The notes: generated by a model not told the origin, from the letters alone. A DNA stretch of 28,725 bases from JAXGPF01 sp964463985 (GCA_964463985.1 CAYXEK010000043.1:1-28725), one strand, 5' to 3'; shown: positions 15,372 through 24,221, counted from the stretch's first letter. Translations and numbers: made by a program.

Positions 15372-16199
15372 TCATTCAAACTCAAACGACGCGCCGGCGC
15401 CCGCCGCGGCGCATCGTCCCGGAAAAGCATTCCATAAAGCGGCAATTGCTGGAATGCCCGTGCAATGCATGGGCAGAAGCTGCCGCGGCTCCAGTTTCCG
15501 CAACTCTGCAATGGTCCAAGCCAGGCGTTCCGGCGAGGCCGCGCCCAGGTGCATCCCGCCCAACAAGGCCCGCAGCGGACGTTCCCCCGCCAGGCTCCGT
15601 ATATATTGCAGAATGTTGATCACCCCGGCATGGGCGCAGCCCAGCACCACAATCAACCCTTCCGGTGTTTCCATCCACAAAGACTGGTCGTCTTCAATCA
15701 GATCAGGCTGCGCGCCGGCGGCATCCAGGAAAAAAGGTCCGCCGGTATCTTCCAACGCGCTTTTACGCGGAACGATTCCGGTCAGATGCACCCCGGGCAG
15801 GATTTCCGCAGGTTGCACGGTTTGCTCCATGCGGCCGGAGCTGCTCTGCAAAGCGGCGCGGGCATCTTCCGGCATGCCGATGGCCCGCGGCCGGCCGCCA
15901 TGGCGGCTGAACCGCGGCAGCAGCGCGGCGGGATGCAGGAACACGCGCGCCGCAGGCGCGGCGGCCAACGCCCAGGCCAGGCCGCCGGTATGGTCCGAAT
16001 GGCCGTGGCTCAGCGCGATGGCATCCGCCCGTTCCAGCGGAATGCCCAGCGCGCCGACATTGTGGCGGAACGAAAACGCCGGCCCGGCATCAAACAGCAC
16101 CCGGCCGGCCGGGGTCTCAATCCAGAACGACAATCCGTGTTCGCCCAGCACATTCGCCCGCGCCGCAGTGTTTTCAGCAATGCCGGTAATTTTAATCAT
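15372..16199 (-). CDS. MBL-fold metal-dependent hydrolase (COG1237-like)
   Basis: This 275-residue metallo-beta-lactamase-fold protein has SHGHSDHTGG (H65, H67, D69, H70) as its metal-binding HxHxDH motif. VLGCAHAGVINIL and LLGGMHL further on fit the COG1237 group, which includes archaeal pterin-related enzymes and many uncharacterised hydrolases. The reaction is unknown. Start choice is uncertain: ATG at 16199 or GTG at 16223, with no clear ribosome-binding site for either. It lies 57 bp before mrp on the same strand. Confidence 0.82.
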   Translation of the reverse strand: MIKITGIAENTAARANVLGEHGLSFWIETPAGRVLFDAGPAFSFRHNVGALGIPLERADAIALSHGHSDHTGGLAWALAAAPAARVFLHPAALLPRFSRHGGRPRAIGMPEDARAALQSSSGRMEQTVQPAEILPGVHLTGIVPRKSALEDTGGPFFLDAAGAQPDLIEDDQSLWMETPEGLIVVLGCAHAGVINILQYIRSLAGERPLRALLGGMHLGAASPERLAWTIAELRKLEPRQLLPMHCTGIPAIAALWNAFPGRCAAAGAGASFEFE

Positions 16200-16244
16200 A
16201 AATGAGCAAATTTCAAAACTCACGTTTTGAAAGAATTCAGCATG

Positions 16245-16330
16245 CAGGAGTCAGAATTCAGAATAAACGTAACCAACATAAAGTCAACGCATTGTAACGC
16301 CGACTACTTTCTCCTGAATACTGAATACTG
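16245..16330. repeat. Imperfect inverted repeat of 'attcagaattcag' type
   Basis: CAGGAGTCAGAATTCAGAAT (16245-16264) is roughly complementary to CTCCTGAATACTGAATACTG (16311-16330). This is a common kind of dispersed intergenic repeat. It separates psd from the MBL-fold gene; the rest of the gap shows nothing else. Confidence 0.5.
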
Positions 16331-16382
16331 CTTTCAAAAGCTGTCTTTTTCGAAGTGACTCAAACGCTACCCTGTCGGCCTT

Positions 16383-17066
16383 TCAGGGATTGCCCGCCGC
16401 GGCGGTAATGCGCGCCACCAGCGTCTCGCCGGCGCGGACCTTGTCGCCGAGCGACACCGCCACTTCCACTTCATCCCGCGGAAAATACATGTCCAGGCGC
16501 GAGCCGAATTTCATCATGCCTAAACGATCGCCCTGCCGCAGGGGCACGGCTCGATCGTGGTCGGGCCAATAAACCACCCGCCGGCAGACCGGGCCGACGA
16601 TCTGGGTAACCAGGCAGCGGGTATGCCGCCCTTCGATCAGGATTTTATTGTGCTGGTTGACATCCGAGGATTTCTCCTGGAAGGTGAACAGATGCCGCCC
16701 GGGGAAATACCCGAGGAAACTGGACTGGCCGGCTATCGGGGCGCGGTTGACATGCACATCAAACAAGCTGAGAAAAATGCTGATGCGTACGCAATTGGTT
16801 TTGAGGTAGTTGCCCTCGTAGATATTGGTGATGGCGGCAATGGTGCCGTCGGCGCCGGCGACCGCAATATCATCCCGACCCGGCGGCACGCGTTCCGGAT
16901 CGCGGAAAAAATACAGGAAATACGCCAGGCTGATGAATTCCAGTATGCCGGCGACGATCCACACCTTCGTGCGGCGGCGGGCAGGCCGCGCCAGGATCAG
17001 CGCCAGCGTGCCATACAACAATGAAACGGCCACCAAAAACGGCCATACTTCCGGTCTGATGCTCAT
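16383..17066 (-). CDS. psd: Phosphatidylserine decarboxylase proenzyme
   Basis: Psd converts phosphatidylserine to phosphatidylethanolamine. The 227-residue protein has two N-terminal hydrophobic segments (about 8-26 and 35-54) for membrane attachment. FFRDPERVPP marks the family start, FLSLFDVHVNRAPIAG the core, and FGSRLD (G188-S189) is the self-cleavage site that gives the pyruvoyl group. Its length fits the short Psd type. GGAAGGA lies 6 nt before the ATG. No phosphatidylserine synthase is adjacent. Confidence 0.92.
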   Translation of the reverse strand: MSIRPEVWPFLVAVSLLYGTLALILARPARRRTKVWIVAGILEFISLAYFLYFFRDPERVPPGRDDIAVAGADGTIAAITNIYEGNYLKTNCVRISIFLSLFDVHVNRAPIAGQSSFLGYFPGRHLFTFQEKSSDVNQHNKILIEGRHTRCLVTQIVGPVCRRVVYWPDHDRAVPLRQGDRLGMMKFGSRLDMYFPRDEVEVAVSLGDKVRAGETLVARITAAAGNP

Positions 17067-17189
17067 GTTCGTCCTTCCCGGCTGGTCAGCCGCCAGCCAA
17101 TCCTGTTAACACCGTCCTCCAATTGCATGTATACCACGATCCCCGATGAAAAGCCAGCATCATGTCGCTGGTTTCAAGCTGTTCCTCCA

Positions 17190-17207
17190 AATCCGCCATG
17201 GCGGATT
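17190..17207. promoter_or_regulatory. Perfect 18-bp palindrome upstream of psd
   Basis: AATCCGCCATGGCGGATT is a perfect palindrome with no loop. It sits 28 bp after the J-domain gene and about 125 bp before psd. Without a T-run it is more like an operator half-site pair than a terminator. No regulator can be named. Confidence 0.3.
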
Positions 17208-17235
17208 GACGGCGCCGGCACAACCCGGCCGGCTG

Positions 17236-17676
17236 TCACACCGCGTGGTTCCTTTTTGGCCTGGCGGGAGTTCTCCGCGCGCGCCGGCAGGCATCCGTTT
17301 CACAGGGGTAAAACCAGTCGCCATCATGAAATCGTTGATGATGCCAGCGTTGATACGCCTCCCATATCTGCTGGTAATCCAGCAACGGCGCGGCGCGGCG
17401 CCCGGTCATCCGCAGGATCAATTCCGCGTCGGCCAACAGCGGGTTTTTGGATATCCGCCCTTCCAGCAGCAACTCGCAGGCCTCGTTGATCAGCTTGAAT
17501 TTGACGGTATCTCCGCCCCGGACATCGGGGTGGTGGAGTTTCGCCAGCCGCCGGAAAGCGCGGTTGATTTCCGCCGGCGTACGCCCCAGGGTGGCCAGCA
17601 CCATCTGCGCCCGTTCCTTCAAAGTGGCGCCATTGACGGCGTCAACCGAAATGGAAGTTGTGCTCAGGGATGTCAT
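17236..17676 (-). CDS. Small J-domain protein
   Basis: This 146-residue protein has a J-domain in its N-terminal half: INRAFRRLAKLHHPDVRGGD with the HPD triad at 49-51, then LINEACELLL. It lacks the Gly/Phe and zinc-finger regions of DnaJ. The tail is short and basic, with two cysteines. It may recruit an Hsp70 to a specific client. Its ATG overlaps the RACo stop (ATGA), so it is made with RACo, which hints at a client in that system. Confidence 0.8.
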   Translation of the reverse strand: MTSLSTTSISVDAVNGATLKERAQMVLATLGRTPAEINRAFRRLAKLHHPDVRGGDTVKFKLINEACELLLEGRISKNPLLADAELILRMTGRRAAPLLDYQQIWEAYQRWHHQRFHDGDWFYPCETDACRRARRTPARPKRNHAV

Positions 17677-19523
17677 TTTTCCGGAAAAATCATGGATTCG
17701 GCGAACACCATCTGAAATTCCGGGTCGCGCGACAAGTCAATATGCTGCGCCTGGCGGGCCAGCGTCTCGGCGCGTTTGCGTTCCGCGACGCTCAAAAGCG
17801 CCCACTGCGCTCCGCTGAGCGAGGCATTGCCGACATAAATGATTTTTTCATGCGCAATGCCCTGAGGCAGCAGGCCGATGCGCTGGGCATGGTTGCGCCG
17901 GATGAAATTGCCGAAACCGCCCGCCAGCAAAACCGCATTCAGGCGTTCCACTTCAATGCCGGCGTGTTTCAGCAGAATGGCGATGCCGGCGCGGATGGCG
18001 CCGGCGCCGAGCTGCACTTCGCGGACATCGCGCTGCGTCAGCACGACCGGCTCCTCGGCCTGGCTCCGGGCGCGCGCCGCCACCAGGAATTCCGCCATGC
18101 CGCCGCCGTTGATGCGCACGCGCCGGGCCAGGTTTTTCGGCAGACCGGCGGGCAATTCCGCCGGCGGACAGATATGGCCCTCCGGGGTAATGATGCCCGC
18201 ATTCAGCAACTCGGCGATCAAATCAATCAACCCGCTGCCGCAGATGCCGCTGGGCGGCGCCTGGCCGATGACCCCCAGTTGGACATCGTCCTGGAATACC
18301 ACTTTTTCGATCGCGCCGCGCGCGGCCCGCATTCCGCAGGCGATGCGCGCGCCTTCAAAAGCCGGCCCGGCGGCGGCGGAGGCGCACCACATCCGGCCCT
18401 CGTGGGCCAGGACAATTTCGCCGTTGGTGCCGATGTCCACCATCAGCACCGGCCCTTCCCGCTCCAGGAGACGGGTCACCAGGATGCCGGCGGTGGTATC
18501 GCCGCCGACGAATCCGCCGATGACGGGAAAGACATAGACCATGCCGCAGGGCGCGATGGAAAACCCGATGTCGCGGGCCGGGAAAAGCAGCCCGCGGGCA
18601 TGCGACGGCACAAACGGCACCTCGCCCAGGGCGCGGGAATCAATGCCGCAGAGCATCTGCTGCATGGCGGTATTGCCGGCGACGGCGATCTCGTACACAT
18701 GCCGGCGTTCCACGCCGGCCTCGCGGCAAAGCGCTTCCAGCATGGTGGACATCTCATGGGTGACCGCGCCATGGACATCCCCCAGGCATTCCGGGCAGGC
18801 GGAAGCGTGGCGGATGCGGGACAGCACGTCGTCGCCGAAACGGATTTGCGGATTCATGCGCGAAACCACGGCGAGTTGCTTGCCGGTATTCAAATCCAGC
18901 AGGGCGCCGACCAGCGTGGTTGTCCCCAGATCAAAGGCCGCGCCGTATGCCTGCGCCGCGGTATTGCCCGGCTCGAAATCAATCAGAAAATTATCCGCCA
19001 GCACCGCCGTGCCTTTGAATCCGCACCCGCGCAAACGCGCCGGCAGCTGGCGCAGCACGCGCATGTCGGTTTTGAATGATCCGGCGGCTTTTTCCAGGCG
19101 GAGCAGATCGGGGGTTGAATCTTCCATTGAGGGCTCGTCCAATTCCAGGTACCGCTTGCGTATGGCCGGCGCCACTTCAATTTTGCCGCCGGCGGCGGCG
19201 GTCGCGAGTATCTGGTGCTGATCGGCAAACATCGAAGAGCTGGGAATATCCACGGTCAGATCGCTTTGCACGCGCAACTGGCAGGCCAGCCGCCAGCCTT
19301 CCGCCAGTTCTCCGGGGGTGAACGCCGCGATATCCGCGCCCGTCGGCGCCGCAATGCCGGCGGCCACCCGCACGCGGCATTTGCCGCAGGTGCCGGCGCC
19401 GCCGCAAGGCGTGTCCAGCACCACGCCGCTGCCGGCGACCGCTTCCAGCAGGGTGGTTCCCGGCAGGACAAAAACATGTCTGCCCTGGGGTTGAATGGCT
19501 ACGCGGTACTGTTTATTTTTCAT
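17673..19523 (-). CDS. RACo-type reductive activator of corrinoid proteins (ASKHA + 2Fe-2S)
   Basis: RACo proteins use ATP and a 2Fe-2S cluster to reduce Co(II) corrinoids back to Co(I) in methyltransferase systems. The 616-residue protein has an N-terminal plant-type 2Fe-2S domain (C40, C46, C49, C81 in PCGGAGTCGKC...LAC), a linker, and a C-terminal ASKHA ATPase. The ATPase shows FDLGTTT, AGNTAMQQML, VDIGTNGEIVL, CGSGLIDLI and LLAGGFGNF. Length and order are normal. The ATG overlaps the YkoF-like gene by 11 bp, with CAGGAGAG upstream. No corrinoid protein or methyltransferase partner is in the window. Confidence 0.9.
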   Translation of the reverse strand: MKNKQYRVAIQPQGRHVFVLPGTTLLEAVAGSGVVLDTPCGGAGTCGKCRVRVAAGIAAPTGADIAAFTPGELAEGWRLACQLRVQSDLTVDIPSSSMFADQHQILATAAAGGKIEVAPAIRKRYLELDEPSMEDSTPDLLRLEKAAGSFKTDMRVLRQLPARLRGCGFKGTAVLADNFLIDFEPGNTAAQAYGAAFDLGTTTLVGALLDLNTGKQLAVVSRMNPQIRFGDDVLSRIRHASACPECLGDVHGAVTHEMSTMLEALCREAGVERRHVYEIAVAGNTAMQQMLCGIDSRALGEVPFVPSHARGLLFPARDIGFSIAPCGMVYVFPVIGGFVGGDTTAGILVTRLLEREGPVLMVDIGTNGEIVLAHEGRMWCASAAAGPAFEGARIACGMRAARGAIEKVVFQDDVQLGVIGQAPPSGICGSGLIDLIAELLNAGIITPEGHICPPAELPAGLPKNLARRVRINGGGMAEFLVAARARSQAEEPVVLTQRDVREVQLGAGAIRAGIAILLKHAGIEVERLNAVLLAGGFGNFIRRNHAQRIGLLPQGIAHEKIIYVGNASLSGAQWALLSVAERKRAETLARQAQHIDLSRDPEFQMVFAESMIFPEK

Positions 19524-19791
19524 TTAATGCGCACTCTCCTGTCGCCGAACCATCCGGACAGTCGTTTCCGGCTTTTAACAACAGCATCAATGAATTCGAT
19601 GCCCCGCAAATTTCAAAAGCCCGCGCCACCGCGGCAAACACCGCGGACGATTCTCCCTGCAACAGCGTGCTCATCCCGCCGATTTTCGGCGCCAGACCTT
19701 CCGCGGCCAGCACATCGGTAAATTTTTTCAGCACGCCGCTCAAATGCCTGATGCGCAGCGGGTACAAACTGATTTCAACCTGGATTTTCAT
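19513..19791 (-). CDS. YkoF/MTH1187-like thiamine- or HMP-binding domain protein
   Basis: This 92-residue protein starts VEISLYPLRI and continues KIGGMSTLLQGE. Both features resemble the ferredoxin-like YkoF/MTH1187 domains that bind thiamine or hydroxymethylpyrimidine. Assignment rests on this short resemblance. It is coupled on both sides: its ATG overlaps the methyltransferase stop (ATGA) and its end overlaps RACo by 11 bp. ThiH and ThiE elsewhere in the window fit a thiamine role, but the operon does not prove it. Confidence 0.6.
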   Translation of the reverse strand: MKIQVEISLYPLRIRHLSGVLKKFTDVLAAEGLAPKIGGMSTLLQGESSAVFAAVARAFEICGASNSLMLLLKAGNDCPDGSATGECALNEK

Positions 19792-20441
19792 AATTTCACC
19801 ACCCGCGCCGCGATCAGGGCCCCGGCCGCGGAAGCTTCATCGCGCCGCGCCGCGCCGCGCCGGCCGCTGTTTTCCATGGAAATACCGATGGTAACATTGC
19901 CGAACTGTCCCAGAAATTGCTGGAGTTCGTCCAGGGTGAACATGTGCGCCGACGCAAACGGCTCGGCCCCGGCAGCCACCCGCTGGCGGTTGATTGCCGC
20001 CAAACGGTTCAATGTGCCTATTACCATGCAGCCGCCGGGCTTCAGGCACCGCAAAACTTCCTCGCAGGCTTTCTGCACATCCGGCACGAATTCCATGACC
20101 GTAATCGCGCAGGCAACATTGAACCGGCCATCCTTGTATGGCAGGCGCGTGGTGTCCCCCACGCTGAACCGGCAATTGGGCGCGCGGCGGGCCCGCGCCG
20201 CCTTGACCATTTTCGGCGATATGTCCATGCCGGTCACGCGGAACCCCAGTCCGGCGAAATACACGCTCCAATGCCCGGTCCCGCATCCGACTTCCAGCAA
20301 TTGCCGTCCGGCGCCGGCATCCGGCAGCAGGCGGCCGATCAACTGCTTCTGGGCGGCATCATGGCGGCGCCCGGCCGCCGTGGCGTACCAGTTGTCGTAC
20401 GAATCCGCCATCTGATCGAAATCAATTTCCGTTCTGCTCAT
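19788..20441 (-). CDS. Class I SAM-dependent methyltransferase (Methyltransf_11 type)
   Basis: This 217-residue protein binds SAM through LLEVGCGTGHW (E50-G56), with an acidic D73 in GMDISP. DTTRLPYKDGRFNVA and VLRCLKPGGCMVIGTLN complete the UbiE-like core. The substrate is unknown. It overlaps the DUF89 gene by 20 bp at its start and the YkoF-like gene by 4 bp at its end, so it belongs to the coupled operon. Confidence 0.85.
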   Translation of the reverse strand: MSRTEIDFDQMADSYDNWYATAAGRRHDAAQKQLIGRLLPDAGAGRQLLEVGCGTGHWSVYFAGLGFRVTGMDISPKMVKAARARRAPNCRFSVGDTTRLPYKDGRFNVACAITVMEFVPDVQKACEEVLRCLKPGGCMVIGTLNRLAAINRQRVAAGAEPFASAHMFTLDELQQFLGQFGNVTIGISMENSGRRGAARRDEASAAGALIAARVVKL

Positions 20442-21279
20442 GTATCACCATATCGCCCACATCCGCGTCCACGTGCCCGCCGATCAGCGGGCACTTGACC
20501 CGCAGCAGGAAAAACACGTGTTTCGTGGTTTCATTCAGACTTTCAAAATTGCCCTGCCCCTTGGCGATGATCAAGTCGCTGGCCGCAAAAATCTCACGGA
20601 ATTCCCCGGAGCAATCCGACAAGATCGTCCCGGGCACATCGGACCCGTTGTCAATGACCGGCACAATTTCAGGCAGCCCGGCGATCTCGGCATCCGCCCG
20701 CAGCGCGTCGTTGATGATCGGCCCGCCGCGCACGGCCAGAAACATTTTTTCCGCCGGAAGCAATTCGATCAACAGGCGGTCCAAAACGATTTCCCCGGCA
20801 TTGTCGGCCAGGTAAAGAATCTGGCGCGCCAGCCCGGCGGCGCGCAGCAGCGGCTGGATGCGGCCGCGCAGGCGGTCATGGAATACCCGGTCCATGGCCG
20901 CGCGCACTTCCGGCTCGGTCAGCGAAGTTTTAGCGCCCGAATCGAGCAGATTGCCGGCAATGGCGACCCGCGCGGCCGCTTCGGCGGGATCGGGCTGATC
21001 CGCCGCCTGCCGCCGCAAATCCGGCAACAATTCCAACGCCAGGCGGTTCATGCGGCGTTTCACCGGCAAATACGGGTCGGGATGCCGGACCATTTCCCTG
21101 ATCCGGCGGTGCAAACGCTGGGCCAGCGCCACGGGCGCGACATTCCAATCGCTGTCCGCCAGTTCGCGCAGCAGTCCGCGCATGATGTCCGCGCCCCGCG
21201 CCTCATCCACGCCGCAGAGTTCCATGGCCTCGTGAATCTGCCGCACGAAACAGGGAATACATGGCAAGGTGGTTTGCAT
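20422..21279 (-). CDS. DUF89/ARMT1-like damage-control phosphatase
   Basis: DUF89 proteins are metal-dependent phosphatases thought to remove damaged or unwanted phosphometabolites. This 285-residue bacterial/archaeal-type member has an N-terminal PCIPC (C7, C10), AGNLLDSG, and the metal-binding LADNAGEIVLD (D159, N160). RGGPIINDAL and DLIIAKGQGNFE follow. The ATG at 21279 is preferred to a TTG at 21288; it starts 5 bp after the CoA-binding gene's stop. The natural substrate is not known. Confidence 0.85.
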   Translation of the reverse strand: MQTTLPCIPCFVRQIHEAMELCGVDEARGADIMRGLLRELADSDWNVAPVALAQRLHRRIREMVRHPDPYLPVKRRMNRLALELLPDLRRQAADQPDPAEAAARVAIAGNLLDSGAKTSLTEPEVRAAMDRVFHDRLRGRIQPLLRAAGLARQILYLADNAGEIVLDRLLIELLPAEKMFLAVRGGPIINDALRADAEIAGLPEIVPVIDNGSDVPGTILSDCSGEFREIFAASDLIIAKGQGNFESLNETTKHVFFLLRVKCPLIGGHVDADVGDMVIHEQNGN

Positions 21280-21284
21280 GGAAA

Positions 21285-21644
21285 TCAAAAACCGCCCGTT
21301 TTTAAAAGCACCAGGGTGCAGGCATGCACGACTTCGATCCCCGCCTCCCTCAACTTATCCGCCAACGCGGCGTTTTCCGCGCCCGGGTTGAAAATCACGC
21401 GCCGCGGCCGGGCCGCCAGGATGGCGCCGGCCAGCGGCCGCGAACGTTCCGCGCCCAAATACATCGTCACGGTATCCAGGGGAACGCTGATCTCGCCCAG
21501 GCCGGGATAGACCCGTATCCCCTCGATTTCCGCCAGGGCGGGATTGACCGGGAAGACCGCGTGTCCTTTTTCCCGCAGCAGCCTGACGGCCATGTTGCTG
21601 TATCGTTCCGGTTTATGGCTGGCGCCCAGCACGGCCACATTCAT
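21285..21644 (-). CDS. CoA-binding domain protein (YccU-like)
   Basis: This 119-residue Rossmann-fold protein has VLGASHKPERYSNMAVRLL at the start, GHAVFPVNP, and VIFNPGAEN, as in the CoA-binding family of succinyl-CoA synthetase alpha N-domains. The function of such stand-alone domains is unknown. The start at 21644 is supported by AAAAGGAT and by the family N-terminus; the longer upstream frame is not used. It lies 7 bp after the methyltransferase gene. Confidence 0.86.
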   Translation of the reverse strand: MNVAVLGASHKPERYSNMAVRLLREKGHAVFPVNPALAEIEGIRVYPGLGEISVPLDTVTMYLGAERSRPLAGAILAARPRRVIFNPGAENAALADKLREAGIEVVHACTLVLLKTGGF

Positions 21645-21651
21645 ATCCTTT

Positions 21652-22335
21652 TCAATCCCGTTTGATGAAATTCCACACCAGGCTTTCCCCGGCATCGTAG
21701 GAATGCCAGATCCTGGCTGGGATTTTTTGATCAAGGCGGAACCCCGCCATTTCAATTTCCCGCGCCGCATCCTCGGCGGTCATGCCCGCAAAAAACTGCC
21801 CGGGATCATCGCCGATGACATGCTTGAGATGCGCCGACACCCGGCCACGTTCCGCCAGCATGCCGCGCGCCCGCGCATACAGGTCGCGCCGCTCGGCAGC
21901 GTCCAGAAAATGCAGCATATCGTAAAACAGGATGAAGTTGCACAGACGTCCGGCCAAAAGGTCCGCGGCTTCGGCCAGGCCGGCCGCGGTGCGCAGGTTG
22001 TCCAGTCCCTGCGCGGCGGCCAGGCGGCGCACCTTGCGCAAGGCGCGCGGATCCTTGTCCACCGCACATACGCTGCCGCCGGCCGCAACCACCCGGGCGG
22101 CCGGCAGGCAGAAAAAGCCCGGTCCGCAGCCGAAATCCAAAACCGCGTCGCCGGAACGCACGCCGATTTGACGCATGAATTCAGGTCCGGACTGATTCAG
22201 CCAAGCGGAAGACTTGCGGCGCGACTCCGGATGCAGGGCGTGGTAAGCATGCCGGCATTCCCGGCGCACCCAGCGTATGACCGGATTATTAATCATCCTT
22301 CCATCACCGCTTCGGCTCCGGCGGACGCCGGGCAT
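21652..22335 (-). CDS. Class I SAM-dependent methyltransferase
   Basis: This 227-residue protein has the SAM-binding VLDFGCGPGFF (67-75 region), VCAVDKDP for the ribose, and LFYDMLHFLD for motif II. The substrate is unknown. The ATG at 22335 shares its A with the preceding stop (TGATG) and has AAAGGA about 8 nt upstream. A later ATG at 22296 has its Shine-Dalgarno directly abutting, which is less plausible. Confidence 0.82.
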   Translation of the reverse strand: MPGVRRSRSGDGRMINNPVIRWVRRECRHAYHALHPESRRKSSAWLNQSGPEFMRQIGVRSGDAVLDFGCGPGFFCLPAARVVAAGGSVCAVDKDPRALRKVRRLAAAQGLDNLRTAAGLAEAADLLAGRLCNFILFYDMLHFLDAAERRDLYARARGMLAERGRVSAHLKHVIGDDPGQFFAGMTAEDAAREIEMAGFRLDQKIPARIWHSYDAGESLVWNFIKRD

Positions 22336-22712
22336 CAGGCAATCCTTTCCGCCCCGGAATAAACCGCCTCCGCCGCCAGCGCGGCGGCGGCACGCCCGGG
22401 ATGTTTCGGCGGATTCCATTTTTTCATGTCGTCAAACACCGGCCCGGAAGTATGGTATTCCAGGACGCCTTTAACCTGGTACGCCTTGCGTTGTTTGGTC
22501 ATGAAAAGGATGGAAGCCCGGCTGCCGCGCTGAATGTTGCGCCGGGTTTTGTCGAAGTAATTATCCGCCACCACGATGCGCCCGTCGCCGAACATGCCGA
22601 CCGCGCTGGCGTAAATCGCGTTGGGCGTGCCGTCAGCGTCCATAGTCGTCAAAATGGCTGGTCCTTCGCGATCCGCCCAGGCCTGCCGCACTTTTTCCGG
22701 TAATGTTTCCAT
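22335..22712 (-). CDS. Pyridoxamine 5'-phosphate oxidase-like flavin-binding protein
   Basis: This 125-residue split-barrel protein has GPAILTTMDADGTPNAIYAS, IVVADNYFDKTRRNIQR and SRASILFMT. These are typical of small FMN- or heme-binding PNPOx-like proteins in anaerobes. It is unlikely to make PLP. AGGAGG sits before the ATG. It lies 15 bp after hydG and overlaps the methyltransferase by one base. Confidence 0.85.
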   Translation of the reverse strand: METLPEKVRQAWADREGPAILTTMDADGTPNAIYASAVGMFGDGRIVVADNYFDKTRRNIQRGSRASILFMTKQRKAYQVKGVLEYHTSGPVFDDMKKWNPPKHPGRAAAALAAEAVYSGAERIA

Positions 22713-22727
22713 TCTGCATTCCTCCTT

Positions 22728-24221
22728 TTAAAACCGCAAATCCCGCTGCTGCGCTTCCCGCATGCGCTGCAAATTCGCGCGCACCTTGCCGGCCATTTCC
22801 GGCAGGCGCTGGTCCAGCCAGGCCAGGTAGGCCGGAATCACGCGTTCCTCGCCCAGCCGGCGCACTTCCGCGGAAGCGTAGTCAAGCAAATACTCCTGAA
22901 AAGTCAATACGCCATTGGCAATGCAGAAATTTTTCACCGTGGCATGCTTGGCCAGCGGCATGAAATTGGCGCCGGTGCGCCCTTCCCGGTAGCCGGCCGT
23001 GCAGAAAGAAGGCAGGAAGCCGTCCCGGCACAGATCCCCGATGAAATCGTCCAGGCTGCGCGTGTCGCCCAGGATGAATTGCTGCTGATCCGGCAGGTGT
23101 TCCTGCGCCATGCGGGCATATCCGCCGACGCCGATGCGCGAGCCGGCATCCATCTGCGAAACGCCGCCGAGGCGCATGACTTCGCGCCGCAAGGCCGGCC
23201 GCTCCCGCGCCGTCAGGATGGAACCGGTATACGGACACATCAGCCGGATGACCGCGACGATTTTCCGGAAATCCTCGTCGCTGACCTGCCAGGGGGAGTT
23301 GGTTGTGAACGGCGTGCCGACTGCCGGCTCGATGCGCGGGTAGGAAATGGTGTGCGGGCCGACGCCGAATTCCCGCTCCAGGGCGCGCGCGTGAGCCAGC
23401 AGCCCCAGCAATTCGAAACGCCAGTCGTACAAGCCGAACAACACCCCCAGGGCCACATCGTCAATCCCCGCAGCCTGCGCCCGGTGCAACGCGAAGAGAC
23501 GCCAGTCGTAATTGCCCTTGAGCGAATGGCAGGGATGCAATTTGGCGTAAGTCGGGCGGTGGTATGTTTCCTGGAAAACCTGGTAAGTGCCGATACCCTC
23601 GGATTTCACCGCCCGGTATTCATCTTCGAACAAAGGCGCGGCATTGATGTTCACGCGGCGGATGTCGCCGGGGCCGACGCGCACGGCGTAAGCCTCGCGC
23701 ACCGTGCGGCAGATGTATTCATGATCGCTTTCCGGATGTTCTCCATAAACCATGATCAGACGCTTGTGGCCTGCCTGCAACAGCGCTTCCAATTCGCGGC
23801 GCAATTCCCCGCTGGACAAGGCCCGCTTGGCAACCTGGGGGTTGCTTTCGCGGAACCCGCAATACAAGCAATCGTTCACGCACAGGCTGGAAACGTAAAG
23901 CGGAGCGAACAGCACGATGCGGTTGCCGTAAACCGTCTGCTTGATCCAATTCGCGGCTTCGAAAACCGCCGACCAGACCTCCTGGTCGTTGGCGTTGACC
24001 AGGGTGGCGACATCTTCCGGATCCAGCAGCGTTCCGGTCACGGCGTTCCGCCGGGCCTTCTCCACCACCGCCAGCGCCGCTTCCGGCGCGGGCTTGGCGC
24101 GCGACGCCAAGACGCCATGGATGGCGTCTTCATCAATGAAACCGCCAAACCGATTCGCAGCCTGCCATTGGTGGATCCGTTCCAGGCGGCTGGCCCGCCA
24201 TTGCTGCGGAGTATTCATCAT
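22728..24221 (-). CDS. hydG: HydG-type tyrosine lyase with an incomplete C-terminal cluster motif
   Basis: HydG splits tyrosine and makes the Fe-CO-CN synthon for the [FeFe]-hydrogenase H-cluster. This 497-residue protein has the radical SAM motif CVNDCLYCGF (C114, C118, C121). It also has HydG-type GTYQVFQETYHRPTYAKLHP (211-230) and SRIGVGGYARM. The C-terminal auxiliary-cluster motif CX2CX22C is altered: C407 and C433 are present, but the middle residue is G410 (codon GGC at 22994-22992). The rest of that segment (YREGRTGANFMPLAK) is intact. No hydrogenase, HydE or HydF is in the window. It may be a HydG paralogue acting only as a tyrosine lyase. Confidence 0.88.
   Translation of the reverse strand: MMNTPQQWRASRLERIHQWQAANRFGGFIDEDAIHGVLASRAKPAPEAALAVVEKARRNAVTGTLLDPEDVATLVNANDQEVWSAVFEAANWIKQTVYGNRIVLFAPLYVSSLCVNDCLYCGFRESNPQVAKRALSSGELRRELEALLQAGHKRLIMVYGEHPESDHEYICRTVREAYAVRVGPGDIRRVNINAAPLFEDEYRAVKSEGIGTYQVFQETYHRPTYAKLHPCHSLKGNYDWRLFALHRAQAAGIDDVALGVLFGLYDWRFELLGLLAHARALEREFGVGPHTISYPRIEPAVGTPFTTNSPWQVSDEDFRKIVAVIRLMCPYTGSILTARERPALRREVMRLGGVSQMDAGSRIGVGGYARMAQEHLPDQQQFILGDTRSLDDFIGDLCRDGFLPSFCTAGYREGRTGANFMPLAKHATVKNFCIANGVLTFQEYLLDYASAEVRRLGEERVIPAYLAWLDQRLPEMAGKVRANLQRMREAQQRDLRF

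Noticed and set aside
17658..19079. A 473-codon open frame on the plus strand
   Set aside because: It is the antisense shadow of RACo, whose ASKHA and 2Fe-2S motifs are clear.
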